The notes beneath the pieces are model-generated. The model was not told the DNA's origin, searched no databases, and saw only the letters and a list, made by a program, of their open reading frames with translations. This document shows positions 28,298 to 37,449 of a stretch of DNA of 64,000 nucleotides, piece by piece. The position numbers were made by a program, and so were the translations under genes. Numbering within the stretch: position 1 is the stretch's first letter; each line of letters opens with the position of its first letter. Source of the stretch: Kitasatospora sp. NBC_00240 (lineage in GTDB: Bacteria; Actinomycetota; Actinomycetes; Streptomycetales; Streptomycetaceae); assembly GCF_026342405.1 (NCBI RefSeq), contig NZ_JAPEMU010000001.1, positions 8,742,001-8,806,000 of the forward strand. Reading direction: 5' to 3'.

Positions 28298-29920
28298 TTG
28301 AGCCGACCACCCACCGCCGAGGAGCAGAAGGTCCTGGTGGTGCTGAGCCAGCAGGTGCACGGCGTCACCGCGGGCTGCACCCGGCAGGAGCTCGCCCTGA
28401 CCGGTGTGCTGGCCGGATCGACCGACCCGGCGGACTACGGGCTCTTCCACGCCCGGTTCCAGCAGATCGGTCTCGACCTGCTGGAGCTGGTGAAGCAGGG
28501 CGTCCGACTGGTGGTCAACGAGAACATGCCGGACGGGATGGGGGCCAACACCCGGACCACCTGGGGCATGAAGCCGGACCTCCTCGACATCGAACTCGCC
28601 CCGTCACTGCTGGCCTCGTCGTCGCCCCGGGTGCTCCCCCCGAACATCGTGACCCTGATCCACGAGCTGTCGCACGCCCTCCACGAAGCGCCGAGCTTCC
28701 CGGTCAAGGACTACGCGTACCGGTCCGGCTGGGCGCTGGAGTACCTCCCGGCGGCGATGGCCGAGTGCAACGCCGACACCTACGCCGAAGCCGCCGCCCT
28801 GCTCGCCGAGGGGCTGCTCGACCGGCCCGGGCAGCTGCGGGCCCCGGGGCGCACTCCGGCCATCCGCCGGGAACTGCTCAGGACCGCCGGTCGGTCGGCC
28901 CTCGGCCCGGCGCTGGCCTGGGCGGACCTGACGGTCAACCGGGCCTGGCTCCGCAGCAACGACTACCGGGTCACGGCGGAGATGGATGCCGCGGACACGC
29001 CCGCGCGGGCCGTGCAGCTGGCGGACTGGCTGGCGGACGAGGACCTGGCCGCCCGGGTGGAGATCGAGGGCGAGCTGGAGCGGGCGGGCCTGATCAAGCC
29101 GCGCTACCAGGGCATGTTCAACAGCGGTTTCGGCCTGAGCGGGGCCGACAAGGCCACCGCCGGTCAGATCCACACCTTCCTCACCGCGGTGAAGAAGGCC
29201 CTGACCGACCTCGTCCCGGTGCCGGTCGCCGACGGCACGACCGTGGTCTATCAGCACGCGTCCGGGCAGCTGAGCATTCCGCACGCCGTGACGGACCAGG
29301 GGCCGGTGCCGTTGGCCGCACTCGTCATCGATGCCGTGATCCAGGGGCTGGGAGAGCCCGCCGGCTCCGAGACGCCCGCGTTCACCAGCGCGAGGAAGCG
29401 TCTGGTCGACCTCCTCGTGCGCCACGACCGGCCGGTCGAACGGGCCGCCCTGAAGGAGCTCAGGAAGACGTTCGAGACCGCCGGGTACCGCGTGCCCACC
29501 CGGTCGGAATGGCGGGGCCTGGCCGTCGACCTGCGGATCGCACGGCTGGACGACGTCGTCGCCCTGTGGCGAGTGGTGACCGTGCAGGCCAGGGACCTGG
29601 TGACCCGGTCGAAGTCCGACGCCGCCCGTGCCAAGGACGCCTCGCTGCCGCCGGCCTCCGCCCCCGCCGTGAAGGCGCAGGCCGCCCAGTCGCTGGCCGA
29701 CCTCAAGGTGCTTTCCGGCTTGGACAAGAACCTGGCCCTGGAGATCAAGCTGGCCGCCACGATCACCGAGCAGTTGGCCGCCGAGCAGATCGTCCCGGTG
29801 GCACAGATCGCCGAGCTGGAGGAGATCCTGGCCCAGCTCACCGTGCTGGTCTGCGGCGTCCACCCGGAGAAGACCGCGGTCTACCAGGGTCTGTGGACGC
29901 TGATGCCCAAGCGCGGCTGA
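28298..29920 (+). CDS. M35-like (aspzincin) putative zinc metallopeptidase
   Basis: A 540-residue protein from the TTG at 28298, which has a GAGGAG ribosome site. HELSH (122-126), then DYAY from Asp138 and NADTYAE from Asn158, match the HExxH plus Asp third-ligand pattern of aspzincins (M35, lysine-specific endopeptidase-like), so the N-terminal 200 residues are probably a zinc peptidase. There is no signal peptide. The remaining 340 residues are mostly helical, Ala/Leu/Lys-rich and unassigned. Such domains are common in proteins linked to extracellular contractile injection systems and other effectors. A related-class protein, the DUF4157 gene, lies 10 kb away, but no injection-system genes are seen. 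Confidence 0.65.
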   Translation: MSRPPTAEEQKVLVVLSQQVHGVTAGCTRQELALTGVLAGSTDPADYGLFHARFQQIGLDLLELVKQGVRLVVNENMPDGMGANTRTTWGMKPDLLDIELAPSLLASSSPRVLPPNIVTLIHELSHALHEAPSFPVKDYAYRSGWALEYLPAAMAECNADTYAEAAALLAEGLLDRPGQLRAPGRTPAIRRELLRTAGRSALGPALAWADLTVNRAWLRSNDYRVTAEMDAADTPARAVQLADWLADEDLAARVEIEGELERAGLIKPRYQGMFNSGFGLSGADKATAGQIHTFLTAVKKALTDLVPVPVADGTTVVYQHASGQLSIPHAVTDQGPVPLAALVIDAVIQGLGEPAGSETPAFTSARKRLVDLLVRHDRPVERAALKELRKTFETAGYRVPTRSEWRGLAVDLRIARLDDVVALWRVVTVQARDLVTRSKSDAARAKDASLPPASAPAVKAQAAQSLADLKVLSGLDKNLALEIKLAATITEQLAAEQIVPVAQIAELEEILAQLTVLVCGVHPEKTAVYQGLWTLMPKRG

Positions 29921-30087
29921 CGCCGCCCCGGCCGGTCCCGCGGTGCGCTCGGCCGGGCCCCGCGGTGCGTTCGGGCGGGCGGACGCGTGTGCCGAAGCGG
30001 TCGCCCGGTGCGGGGGCTCCGCCGGGCGGTCCGGTCCGGGTAGTTTCGTGCTGCCCCGGCTGCGGGGCCTGACGAAGGAGGAGAAGC

Positions 30088-30387
30088 GTGATCGCAGCAT
30101 TCTCGGTCACCCCGCTGGGCATCGGCGAGGACGTCGGTGAGGCCGTCGCCGCCGCGGTCAAGGTGGTGCGGGCGAGCGGCCTGCCCAACCGCACGGACGC
30201 GATGTTCACCAGCATCGAGGGGGAGTGGGACGAGGTGATGCCGGTCATCCGGGAGGCGATCGACGCGGTCAAGGCCTACAGCGGCCGGGTCAGCACCGTG
30301 ATCAAGATCGACGACCGGGCCGGGGTGACGGACGGGCTCCGCTCGAAGGTGGCGACCGTGGAAGGCCACCTGGCCGCCGGCGGCTGA
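30088..30387 (+). CDS. MTH1187-family thiamine-binding protein
   Basis: A 99-residue ferredoxin-like-fold protein of the MTH1187/YkoF-like family, members of which bind thiamine or its precursors. Seen: MIAAFSVTPLGIGEDVGEAVAAAV, a central TSIEGEWDEVM and VSTVIKIDDR. The GTG start has a clear GAAGGAGGAG site. It is flanked by unrelated genes, so no pathway link is visible. Confidence 0.88.
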   Translation: MIAAFSVTPLGIGEDVGEAVAAAVKVVRASGLPNRTDAMFTSIEGEWDEVMPVIREAIDAVKAYSGRVSTVIKIDDRAGVTDGLRSKVATVEGHLAAGG

Positions 30388-30485
30388 CCGCCCTCAGGGG
30401 GCGGCAGGGGGCCGAACACCGGAGGCCGGGGCCCGGATTCCCGGACAGCTCCGTGCCGCCGGACCGGCCGTGCGATGATCGTCCG

Positions 30486-31550
30486 GTGGTGCGATCGAAC
30501 ACGGGAGACTTCGGGTGGCGCCGGCCGCTGCGGGCCTGCGCGCCGGTGCTGGCGGCCGCCGTCGTCGCCCTGGGCGCGACGGCGCCGCCGGCCCTCGCCG
30601 CGGACGGCGTGCGCCAGTTCACCATCTCCGACCCGCGGATCACCGAGTCCAGCGGCCTGGCGGCCAGCACGGCCCACCCGGGCGTCTACTGGACGCACAA
30701 CGACAGCGACGACGGCCCGTACGTCTACGGAGTCGACTCCACCGGCCGCACCGTCGCCACGATCACCCTGCGCGGGGTGAAGCCGCGGGACGTCGAGGCG
30801 ATCTCGCTCGGCCCGGACGGCCGGCTCTACGTCGCCGACATCGGCGACAACCTGAACGGCACCTGGCCCGAGGTGTGGATCTACGCCTTCGCCGAGCCGA
30901 AGGACCTGCGGGACCAGACCGTCGACGCCGTCCGCTACCGCGTCCACTACGAGGACGGCCCGCGCAACGCCGAGGCGCTGATGGTCCACCCGGTCACCGG
31001 GCGGGTGTACATCGCCAGCAAGCGCGAGCAGGGCGGCAACCTCTACCAGGGGCCCGAGACGCTCTCGGCGACGGCGGTCAACACCTTCCGCAAGGTGGCG
31101 GAGGTCCCGTGGGTCACCGACGGCGCCTTCTCCCCGGACGGCACCCGGCTGGTGCTGCGCGGCTACTTCTGGGCCGACCTCTACCGCTGGCAGGAGGGCA
31201 CGCCCGAGAAGCTCGGTCCGGTCGACCTGCCGTTCCAGCGACAGGGTGAGTCGGTCACCTTCACCGCCGACGGCCGCACGGTGCTGTTCGGCAGCGAGGG
31301 CAAGGACAGCCCGGTCGCCCCGGTGCCGCTGAAGGACGCCCAACTCCCGGACAGCGTCCGACCGACCGGCACCCCGTCCGCCGCCCCGGCCCCCTCCGGC
31401 AGCGCAACTCCCGGCGCCACCGGGAGTGCTGAGGCCTCGGGCGGCACAGGTGGGGACGACAAGGTCTCCGGCCGCGGTCTGCTCGTCCTGGCGCTGGTCG
31501 TCGGCGGCGTGGTGCTCGCGGGCTCACGGAAGAAGCGCCGCGGCGACTGA
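30486..31550 (+). CDS. Secreted propeller-like protein with C-terminal membrane anchor
   Basis: A 354-residue exported protein. A signal peptide ends near ALA-AD (residue 39). About 240 residues of beta-propeller-like sequence follow (ITESSGLAAST, THNDSDDGPYVYGVD, GDNLNGTWPEVWIYAF, DGAFSPDGTRLVLRGYFW). A Pro/Ser/Thr/Gly-rich stalk, one membrane helix and a basic tail KKRRGD come last. This is a cell-surface arrangement without an LPxTG sortase site. The function is unknown. The GTG at 30486 or 30489 is the start. Confidence 0.75.
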   Translation: MVRSNTGDFGWRRPLRACAPVLAAAVVALGATAPPALAADGVRQFTISDPRITESSGLAASTAHPGVYWTHNDSDDGPYVYGVDSTGRTVATITLRGVKPRDVEAISLGPDGRLYVADIGDNLNGTWPEVWIYAFAEPKDLRDQTVDAVRYRVHYEDGPRNAEALMVHPVTGRVYIASKREQGGNLYQGPETLSATAVNTFRKVAEVPWVTDGAFSPDGTRLVLRGYFWADLYRWQEGTPEKLGPVDLPFQRQGESVTFTADGRTVLFGSEGKDSPVAPVPLKDAQLPDSVRPTGTPSAAPAPSGSATPGATGSAEASGGTGGDDKVSGRGLLVLALVVGGVVLAGSRKKRRGD

Positions 31551-31888
31551 GCTTGCCCGCAAAGCCTCCTGACGGACCGTCGGGAGCCGCGGCCCCGTCC
31601 GGCGCCGAGGGTCGACGTGCGGCGAACCGTACGTCACACTCGTGCGAGGCCGACGGCGGTACGGCGCGGTACGGCACCGCCCCGGCCCCGGCGCACCGCG
31701 GGCACCTCCGCGTCCCGCCCGCTCCGCCGCCGGCTCCGCGATCCGGAGCGCCGGGGGCACCGCGGGCCCCGTACCGGGCGGCCGGACCGGCCCCCGCAAG
31801 CAGGCCCGGCACCGAGCCCGCCGCTACGGCCGTCCGCACGCCAGCACCTCAAGTACCCGACCGGACCAGCGAATCGGAGACGTCCACC
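31551..31888. other. Intergenic region before the condensation-domain gene
   Basis: The frame of the next gene is open through here, but the sequence is Pro/Ala/Arg-rich without a domain. It is best read as an untranslated or non-coding leader. It contains the short direct repeat GGCGGTACGGCGCGGTACGGC near 31655. Confidence 0.45.
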
Positions 31889-33271
31889 GTGAGCTCGACT
31901 CGACAGCTGGAGATCGGCCTCCCGTCCGGCCGCTCCGGCACCGGCCCGGCCACCTGGGGCCAGCAGGCGATCTGGGACACCGTACGGGGCCTCGGGCCCG
32001 CCGACGCACCCAGGTACAACGTCGCCCTGGCCGCCCCGGTGGACCCGGGCGTACCCCTGGCCCCCGTGCTCGACGCCCTCGGGCAGCTGCTCGAACTGCA
32101 CGACTCCCTGCACACCCGGCTCAGCCAGGACGACGACGGGCGGCTGCGCCAGACCGTCGACGGGGCCGGCCGTCTCACGGTCCAGGTCCGGGAGTGCGCC
32201 GACGGCCAGGAGGTCGCCGCCGCCGGCCGGCAGCAGCTCGCCGAGCTGGCCGGGCAGCCCTTCGACGTCGCCCGGGAGTGGCCGGTCCGGGTCGGGCTGG
32301 TCGAATCCGGCGGCCTGGTCCGCCACCTGTCCTTCGTGCTGTCCCACACCGCGGCCGACGCCTGGGGCCTGCGCCGCCTGGCGACCGACCTCACCGCGAT
32401 CGTGCTGGGCGACACCCCGCAGGCGCTCGGCGAACGGTTCCCGGCCCTCCAGCCGCTCGACGAGGCCGCCTTCCAGAGGGGCGACCGGGGCCGCCGCCGC
32501 GACGCCAACGCCCGGCAGCACTGGCAGCGCAAGCTGGCCCTCGGCCCCGATCGGCTCTTCCCGCCACCCGCGCCCCCGCCACCGGGCACACCCGCGACGC
32601 TCTTCCCCAACGCGGTGCTCAACTCCCCGGCGCTGGCCAGAGCCGTGCCGATGGTCGCGGCCGAGCACCGGGTGAGCCCCTCCTCCGTCCTGCTCGCGGC
32701 CGCCTCGGCGATGACGGCGCGACTCTCCGGGGCGCCGGACGCCCTGCTCCAGGTGGTGGTCAACAACCGCTTCCTGCCCGGCCTCGCGCACGCCGTGAGC
32801 ACGGTGGCCGCCGAGGGCCTGTTCCGACTGCCGGACGCCGGCGGGGAGTTCACCGACGTGCTGCGCCGTACCCACGCCGCGTCGATCGCCACCTACCGCA
32901 GCGCCTACTACGACAAGCGGCTGCTGGACCAGGACATCGCCGACCTCGCGGAGCGGGACGGCGTGGTGGCCGACCGGTCGTGCTTCTTCAACGACACCCG
33001 CGACCTGATGCCGCCGGAGTCGGAGCCGGAGCAGGGCGCGTCGGGCGGACCGCTGGACCGGGAGAGGTCACGCACCACCCTGAGCTGGCCGGTGGAGTTC
33101 GCGCCGCGCGCCAACGTCAGCTACGCCCTGGACGCCGTCCGGGCGCAGGGCGCGCTGGAGCTCTCGATGACCGCCGACAGCGCCGTCCTCCCGCGCTCCG
33201 ACATGGAGCGGTTCCTCTACGGCATGGAGGAGTTGGTGGTCGCGACGGCTCTCGCGCCCGGGGTCGGCTGA
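31889..33271 (+). CDS. Free-standing NRPS condensation-domain protein
   Basis: A 460-residue protein made of a single condensation (C) domain, which in peptide synthetases joins two carrier-bound building blocks. Visible core motifs: the start WGQQAIWDTV, LLELHDSLHTRL (C1/C2-like), and SHTAADAWG for the C3 HHxxxDG motif, where the second His is kept but the first His is Ser and the final Gly is Ala. No adenylation or carrier domain is in the window. The protein may act in trans in a pathway elsewhere or may have diverged to another acyl transfer. The GTG at 31889 has a GGAG site nine bases before it. Confidence 0.75.
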   Translation: MSSTRQLEIGLPSGRSGTGPATWGQQAIWDTVRGLGPADAPRYNVALAAPVDPGVPLAPVLDALGQLLELHDSLHTRLSQDDDGRLRQTVDGAGRLTVQVRECADGQEVAAAGRQQLAELAGQPFDVAREWPVRVGLVESGGLVRHLSFVLSHTAADAWGLRRLATDLTAIVLGDTPQALGERFPALQPLDEAAFQRGDRGRRRDANARQHWQRKLALGPDRLFPPPAPPPPGTPATLFPNAVLNSPALARAVPMVAAEHRVSPSSVLLAAASAMTARLSGAPDALLQVVVNNRFLPGLAHAVSTVAAEGLFRLPDAGGEFTDVLRRTHAASIATYRSAYYDKRLLDQDIADLAERDGVVADRSCFFNDTRDLMPPESEPEQGASGGPLDRERSRTTLSWPVEFAPRANVSYALDAVRAQGALELSMTADSAVLPRSDMERFLYGMEELVVATALAPGVG

Positions 33272-33413
33272 CCTCCGCACCCGGGTCCTGCCGCCCGAGA
33301 TGCCCGGGGGCCTGCGGCTGCTGCGCGCCCCGGGTGGGGAGGGGGCGTACGTACGGGGCCGGCAGGGGGATTCGGGGCGCTTTCGCCGGCAGGTGGTGCG
33401 GGGGCGGGGTCGG

Positions 33414-34172
33414 TCATCCGGCCCGGGGGTGGTGGCCGGGGCCTGCGGCCGGGCGGGTGGCGGCGATGCCGGCGAGGACGAGGTCGATGCCGGTGAGGAA
33501 CTGCTCCCGGTCGTCGTGCTCGCGCATCTGCTCGGCGATGTCGTGGATGAACGGGTACTCCTCGGGGTCCAGGGCCTGCCAGGCCCGGGAGGCGGAGCCG
33601 AGGAACTCGGCACGGTCCGGCTCGGCCCCGGAGCCGGTGCCTCGGCCGGCGTCGCCGGGGTCCTGGGCGTTCTGGGCGGTGGCGCCGAGGATGTAGTGGA
33701 CCAGCGTCGAGGTCGCGGCGAACCAGTCACGTCTTGGTAGGCCCAGCGTGCGCACGTGTCGGCCGATGCTCTCGAAGACCCGCGGTGTCACCGCCCCCCA
33801 GGGGCTGCGGGTGAGCTGCACGGCGAGCTGGGTCGCGAGCCACGGGTGCGCGCAGACCGCGTCGTACAGGGCCAGTGCGACACCACGGATCTCCTCCGCG
33901 GCTGCCCGGGCGGCCCTGGGGGCTTCGGCGGGGTCGGGGCGTGCGGCCAGGGCGCCGACGACGACGCTCTCGGTCGCAGCGGTCAGCAGCTCACCCATGT
34001 TGCCGACATGGTGGTAGATCGCTCCGGCCCCGGTGGAGAGGCGCTCGGTCACCGCCCGGACGGTCAGGGCGTCCTGCCCGGCCGAGTCCAGCAGCTCGAC
34101 GGCTGCTTCGACGATGCGCTCGCGGGAGAGCACCTGCCTGCGTCTTTGCGACTGCTGTGTCTGCATGCCCAT
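33414..34172 (-). CDS. TetR/AcrR-family transcriptional regulator
   Basis: A 252-residue repressor. The helix-turn-helix (LSRERIVEAAVELLDSAGQ, TVRAVTERLSTGAGAIYHHVGNMGELL) is followed by a TetR_C-type ligand domain. The frame runs further upstream without homology; MGMQTQQ at 34172 fits the family start. It is divergent from the Rox-like monooxygenase across a gap filled with TGGAG/CTCCA half-sites, so it is the likely repressor of that enzyme. Confidence 0.88.
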   Translation of the reverse strand: MGMQTQQSQRRRQVLSRERIVEAAVELLDSAGQDALTVRAVTERLSTGAGAIYHHVGNMGELLTAATESVVVGALAARPDPAEAPRAARAAAEEIRGVALALYDAVCAHPWLATQLAVQLTRSPWGAVTPRVFESIGRHVRTLGLPRRDWFAATSTLVHYILGATAQNAQDPGDAGRGTGSGAEPDRAEFLGSASRAWQALDPEEYPFIHDIAEQMREHDDREQFLTGIDLVLAGIAATRPAAGPGHHPRAG

Positions 34173-34201
34173 AGCTCCATCATGCCAGGGTTGGAGTGAT
34201 G

Positions 34202-34243
34202 CTCCATATTGGAGTACCGTTCCAATATTGGAGCGATGCTCCA
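34202..34243. promoter_or_regulatory. Array of inverted TGGAG/CTCCA operator half-sites
   Basis: Between the divergent TetR and monooxygenase genes the order is CTCCA-TAT-TGGAG (34202-34214), TCCAAT-ATTGGA (34221-34232, perfect 12-bp palindrome), then TGGAGC-GAT-GCTCCA (34229-34243, perfect). Further TGGAG and CTCCA elements lie at 34192 and 34175. This is a multi-site operator typical of TetR control. Confidence 0.75.
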
Positions 34244-34329
34244 TGAAGGTTGTCGGCCCGCCGCTCGCGGCCCCGGCCCCCTGGAGAACCCCGCACGATG
34301 CGCGGGGTTCCAGCTCGAGGAGGTTCCAG

Positions 34330-35853
34330 ATGTACGACGTGATGATCGTGGGGGCCGGCCCGGTGGGCCTGTTCCTCGCCGCCGAACTCGCGCTGGCCGA
34401 CTGCTCGGTGGTGGTGCTGGAGCAGGACCCGGAGCCCGCCACCGCCTGGAAGCGGCTCCCGCTGGGCCTACGGGGCCTCAACGCCGGTTCGGTCGAGGCG
34501 TTCCACCGCCGCGGGACGCTGCCCGAGCTGCTGGACGCCTCGGGCGTCGACGCGGCCCGTGTCGGCGCGGATCCGCAGGGATCGACGGCCCCGCGCGACG
34601 TGAGCCATTTCGCGGGCCTGCCCGTCGACGCGAGCCGCATCGACCCCGGCGCCCACTCCTTGAGGCTCCCCGGCCCGGCCATGGAGGGCATCATGACCAG
34701 CCTCGACGCGGTCGGAAGCGTCCTGGAGCGGCGCGCGGCCCGGCTCGGCGCCCGGATCGTCCGCGGTGCCCGGCTGGACGCCCTGACCCAGGACGGGGGC
34801 GGCGTCGCCGTACGGGCGGGCGGCCACGAGTACCGGGCGCGCCGGCTCGTGGGATGCGACGGCGGACGCAGCACGGTGCGCCGGCTGGCCGGCTTCGCCT
34901 TCGTCGGCACCGAACCGCTGTTCACCGGCTACGTCGCCCGCGTGGACTTCGCGGACCCCGAGCAGCTGGGCATGGGGTTCCGGCACACGCCCACCGGCAT
35001 GTACCTGCGCACGCCCTTCGAGGGGCACCTGGGCATGATGGACTTCGACGGCGGGGCCTTCGACCGCTCGCAGCCACTGACCCGCGAACACCTGCAGTCG
35101 GTGCTGCGCCGCGTCAGCGGCACCGACGCGACCTTGAACGAGGTCCACCTCGCCTCCAGCTTCACCGACCGCGCCATGCAGGCCACGAGCTACCGCCAGG
35201 GCCGCGTCCTGCTCGCCGGCGACGCCGCCCACATCCACTCCCCGCTCGGCGGCCAGGGCCTGAATCTCGGGCTCGGCGACGCGATGAACCTCGGCTGGAA
35301 ACTGGCCGCCACCGTTCACGGCACCGCGCCCGAGGGCCTGCTCGACACCTATACCGCCGAACGCCACCCCGTCGGCGCGGCCGTCCTCGACTGGTCCCGC
35401 GCGCAGGTGGCCACGATGCAGCCCGGCCCGAACACCCCCGCCCTGCGCAAGCTGCTCACCGGCCTCCTCGACACCCGCGACGGGGCCACCCACGTCTTCC
35501 GCAACACCTCGGGACTGGCCCACCGCTACGACCTGGGCAGCGACCTGCCCCTGGTCGGCTGCACCGGCCCGGACTTCCACCTCGCCGACGGCACCCGCCT
35601 GGCCGACCTGCTGCACCAAGGACACGGCGTCGTCCTCGACTTCACCACCGACCGCCGCCTGAAGGACGCGGCCACGGCCTGGAAGGACCGCATCCACCAC
35701 GCCGCCGGGCCGGCCGCCGACGACCTCGGGTACAGCGCCGTACTCGTGCGCCCCGACGGAGTCGTCGCCTGGGCCCAGGACCGTGGCTCGGACGGCGGTC
35801 CCGAGACGTTCCGGCACGCCGCCGGCCGCTGGTTCGGCAGTCCGACCGCCTGA
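34330..35853 (+). CDS. FAD-dependent monooxygenase, rifampicin monooxygenase (Rox)-like
   Basis: A 507-residue class A flavin monooxygenase of the PheA/TfdB type. GAGPVG at residues 8-13 binds the FAD ADP part; GCDGGRSTVR and GDAAHIHSPLGGQGLNLGLGDAMNLGWKLAA complete the FAD site. A thioredoxin-like C-terminal domain follows. The order and wording of motifs fit rifampicin 2-monooxygenases and polyketide hydroxylases; the natural substrate is unknown. The ATG at 34330 starts the fold directly, though no strong ribosome site is seen. Regulation by the divergent TetR is likely. Confidence 0.85.
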   Translation: MYDVMIVGAGPVGLFLAAELALADCSVVVLEQDPEPATAWKRLPLGLRGLNAGSVEAFHRRGTLPELLDASGVDAARVGADPQGSTAPRDVSHFAGLPVDASRIDPGAHSLRLPGPAMEGIMTSLDAVGSVLERRAARLGARIVRGARLDALTQDGGGVAVRAGGHEYRARRLVGCDGGRSTVRRLAGFAFVGTEPLFTGYVARVDFADPEQLGMGFRHTPTGMYLRTPFEGHLGMMDFDGGAFDRSQPLTREHLQSVLRRVSGTDATLNEVHLASSFTDRAMQATSYRQGRVLLAGDAAHIHSPLGGQGLNLGLGDAMNLGWKLAATVHGTAPEGLLDTYTAERHPVGAAVLDWSRAQVATMQPGPNTPALRKLLTGLLDTRDGATHVFRNTSGLAHRYDLGSDLPLVGCTGPDFHLADGTRLADLLHQGHGVVLDFTTDRRLKDAATAWKDRIHHAAGPAADDLGYSAVLVRPDGVVAWAQDRGSDGGPETFRHAAGRWFGSPTA

Positions 35854-35893
35854 CCTCAGCCCCGCGACAGCACCACACCCCCGCGCGACCGGA

Positions 35894-35920
35894 GTCCACA
35901 GGCCCTCATGGCCTGTGGAC
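35894..35920. terminator. Hairpin after the Rox-like gene
   Basis: GTCCACAGGCC and GGCCTGTGGAC form a perfect 11-bp stem with the loop CTCAT, 40 bases after the monooxygenase stop. Confidence 0.8.
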
Positions 35921-35926
35921 ACCTGA

Positions 35927-35963
35927 CCCGGGCGGGCCGTCGTCGAACGACCGCCCGCCCGGG
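35927..35963. terminator. Second hairpin, shared with the GDPD gene
   Basis: CCCGGGCGGGC pairs with GCCCGCCCGGG (11 bp) and the interior pairs as GTCGT/ACGAC. It lies between the convergent Rox-like and GDPD genes, 18 bases past the GDPD stop. Confidence 0.75.
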
Positions 35964-35981
35964 CCCGCTCCGGAGCGGGGC

Positions 35982-37274
35982 TCAGTGCACGCCGTGCGAG
36001 GCCCAGAAGTCGGCCCGGGCGAGCACCGCGGTGTCGCTCTGGTCGGTGAAGAACCCGTCCACGCCCAGCTCGTACAGGTACTTGGACCAGCTGAGGGCGT
36101 CCCCGTACGCGGCCGGGTCGGTGCCGCGCCGGTGGTCCACGGGCAGGAAGCCGTTCTCGTTGCGCACGGTGTAGGGGTGCAGCACCAGGCCGGCCCGGTG
36201 GGCGTCGGGCACCAGCGTGGTCGGCGGCTGCAGCTTGCCGGTGGCGTCCACCGGTGCGATCAGCTGCGTGGTCGGGCCGATGCCGTGCGCGAAGGAGGCG
36301 ATCCACTGCAGACCGGTCGGGGTGACCAGGTCCGCGACCTTGCGGGTGTCCCCGGCGAGCACGAAGTCGTACGGCCGGGAGGCGGCGTCGCCCAGCAGCT
36401 GGACCCGCGGGTTCTCGACCAGTGCGGCCAGCCGCTGCAGGCTGCTCGGCTCGAAGGACTGCAGGATCGCCCGGCCGCGCCGGCCGGCCAGCCCGGCGCG
36501 GCGCAGCTCGGTGGCGAGCCGCTCCTCCAGCGGGAGCCCGATCGAGCGGAAGTAGCTGGGGTGCTTGGTCTCGACGTACAGCCAGACGTCCCGGCCGAGG
36601 GTGCGCGAGCGCTTCTCGGCGAAGTCGACCACCTCGCGGAAGGTCGGGATCGGCCACCGGCCGTCGTACAGCGTGTTGCGCTGGCGCTGCTGCGGCAGCC
36701 GCTCCTTGGCCCGCAGGGTGCGCAGCTCGGCGAGGGTGAAGTCCTCGGTGAACCAGCCGGTCAGGCTCTGGCCGTCGATGGTCTTCGTGGTCCGGCGGGC
36801 CGCGAACTCCGGATGGTCCGCGACGTCGGTGGTCTCGGCGATGTTGTTCTCGTGCCGGACGACGAGCTGGCCGTCCTTGGTGGGCACCAGGTCCTGCTCG
36901 ATCACGTCGGCCCCGAGCTGCAGGGCGAGCTCGTAGGACCCGAGGGTGTGCTCGGGGCGGTAGCCGCTGGCCCCGCGGTGGCCGATCACCAGCGGGTGCG
37001 GGAGCCGGTCGAGGCCGGTACCGGTGCGGACCGGCGGGGTGGTGCCGGCGGCGCGCCCGCCCTCACCGCCGGAGGAGTCGGCGGACGGGTCGGCGGGTGC
37101 CGCGGCGGCCTCGCCGGCGCCGGCGGCGGCCACCGCGACGGTACCGAGCCCGACCGCGCCGGCCGCGCGCAGGAACCCGCGGCGCGAGGCGCCGGCCGGG
37201 GTGGCGCCGCCCCTCGCCGTCCCGCCGGTCTCGTCGTCGTGACTGCCGGTGCCAGTGATCGGGCGGTCCGTCAT
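35982..37274 (-). CDS. Tat-exported glycerophosphodiester phosphodiesterase
   Basis: A 430-residue secreted phosphodiesterase that splits deacylated phospholipids into glycerol-3-phosphate and an alcohol. A twin-arginine signal (SRRGFLRAAGAVGLG) is near residue 30. The GDPD catalytic motif IGHRGASGYRPEHT has HRG and PEHT (usually PENT), followed by IEQDLVPTKDGQLVVRHE with the metal acids and a His; a C-terminal DGFFTDQSD ends the barrel. A low-complexity linker follows the signal. It is a single-gene unit, probably a phosphate- or glycerol-scavenging enzyme. Confidence 0.93.
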   Translation of the reverse strand: MTDRPITGTGSHDDETGGTARGGATPAGASRRGFLRAAGAVGLGTVAVAAAGAGEAAAAPADPSADSSGGEGGRAAGTTPPVRTGTGLDRLPHPLVIGHRGASGYRPEHTLGSYELALQLGADVIEQDLVPTKDGQLVVRHENNIAETTDVADHPEFAARRTTKTIDGQSLTGWFTEDFTLAELRTLRAKERLPQQRQRNTLYDGRWPIPTFREVVDFAEKRSRTLGRDVWLYVETKHPSYFRSIGLPLEERLATELRRAGLAGRRGRAILQSFEPSSLQRLAALVENPRVQLLGDAASRPYDFVLAGDTRKVADLVTPTGLQWIASFAHGIGPTTQLIAPVDATGKLQPPTTLVPDAHRAGLVLHPYTVRNENGFLPVDHRRGTDPAAYGDALSWSKYLYELGVDGFFTDQSDTAVLARADFWASHGVH

Positions 37275-37449
37275 GGATGCTCCCTGTCCGCGCTGTTGTC
37301 GGTGTCGCCCGCAGACTAGAAGGGCCGGGCGCTCGCCGGGTGGCCGCCCGACGAACGGCGGGAGAAAATCGGCCGCCGCCGCGCGCACCGGTCCTTCGCC
37401 CGCCATCGATCCGGGCGCGGGGCCCGACGGCCCGGTGGGTGACTGATGT

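Noticed and set aside
25187..28450. 1087-codon minus-strand frame across SulP and M20 genes
   Set aside because: Covers two well-supported genes on the other strand and is Gln/Gly/Arg noise.
31553..31888. N-terminal extension of the condensation-domain gene
   Set aside because: Frame stays open, but the sequence is low complexity and the GTG at 31889 has a ribosome site just before the C-domain.
34209..37319. 1036-codon plus-strand frame
   Set aside because: Shadow of the monooxygenase in another frame and of the GDPD gene on the opposite strand.
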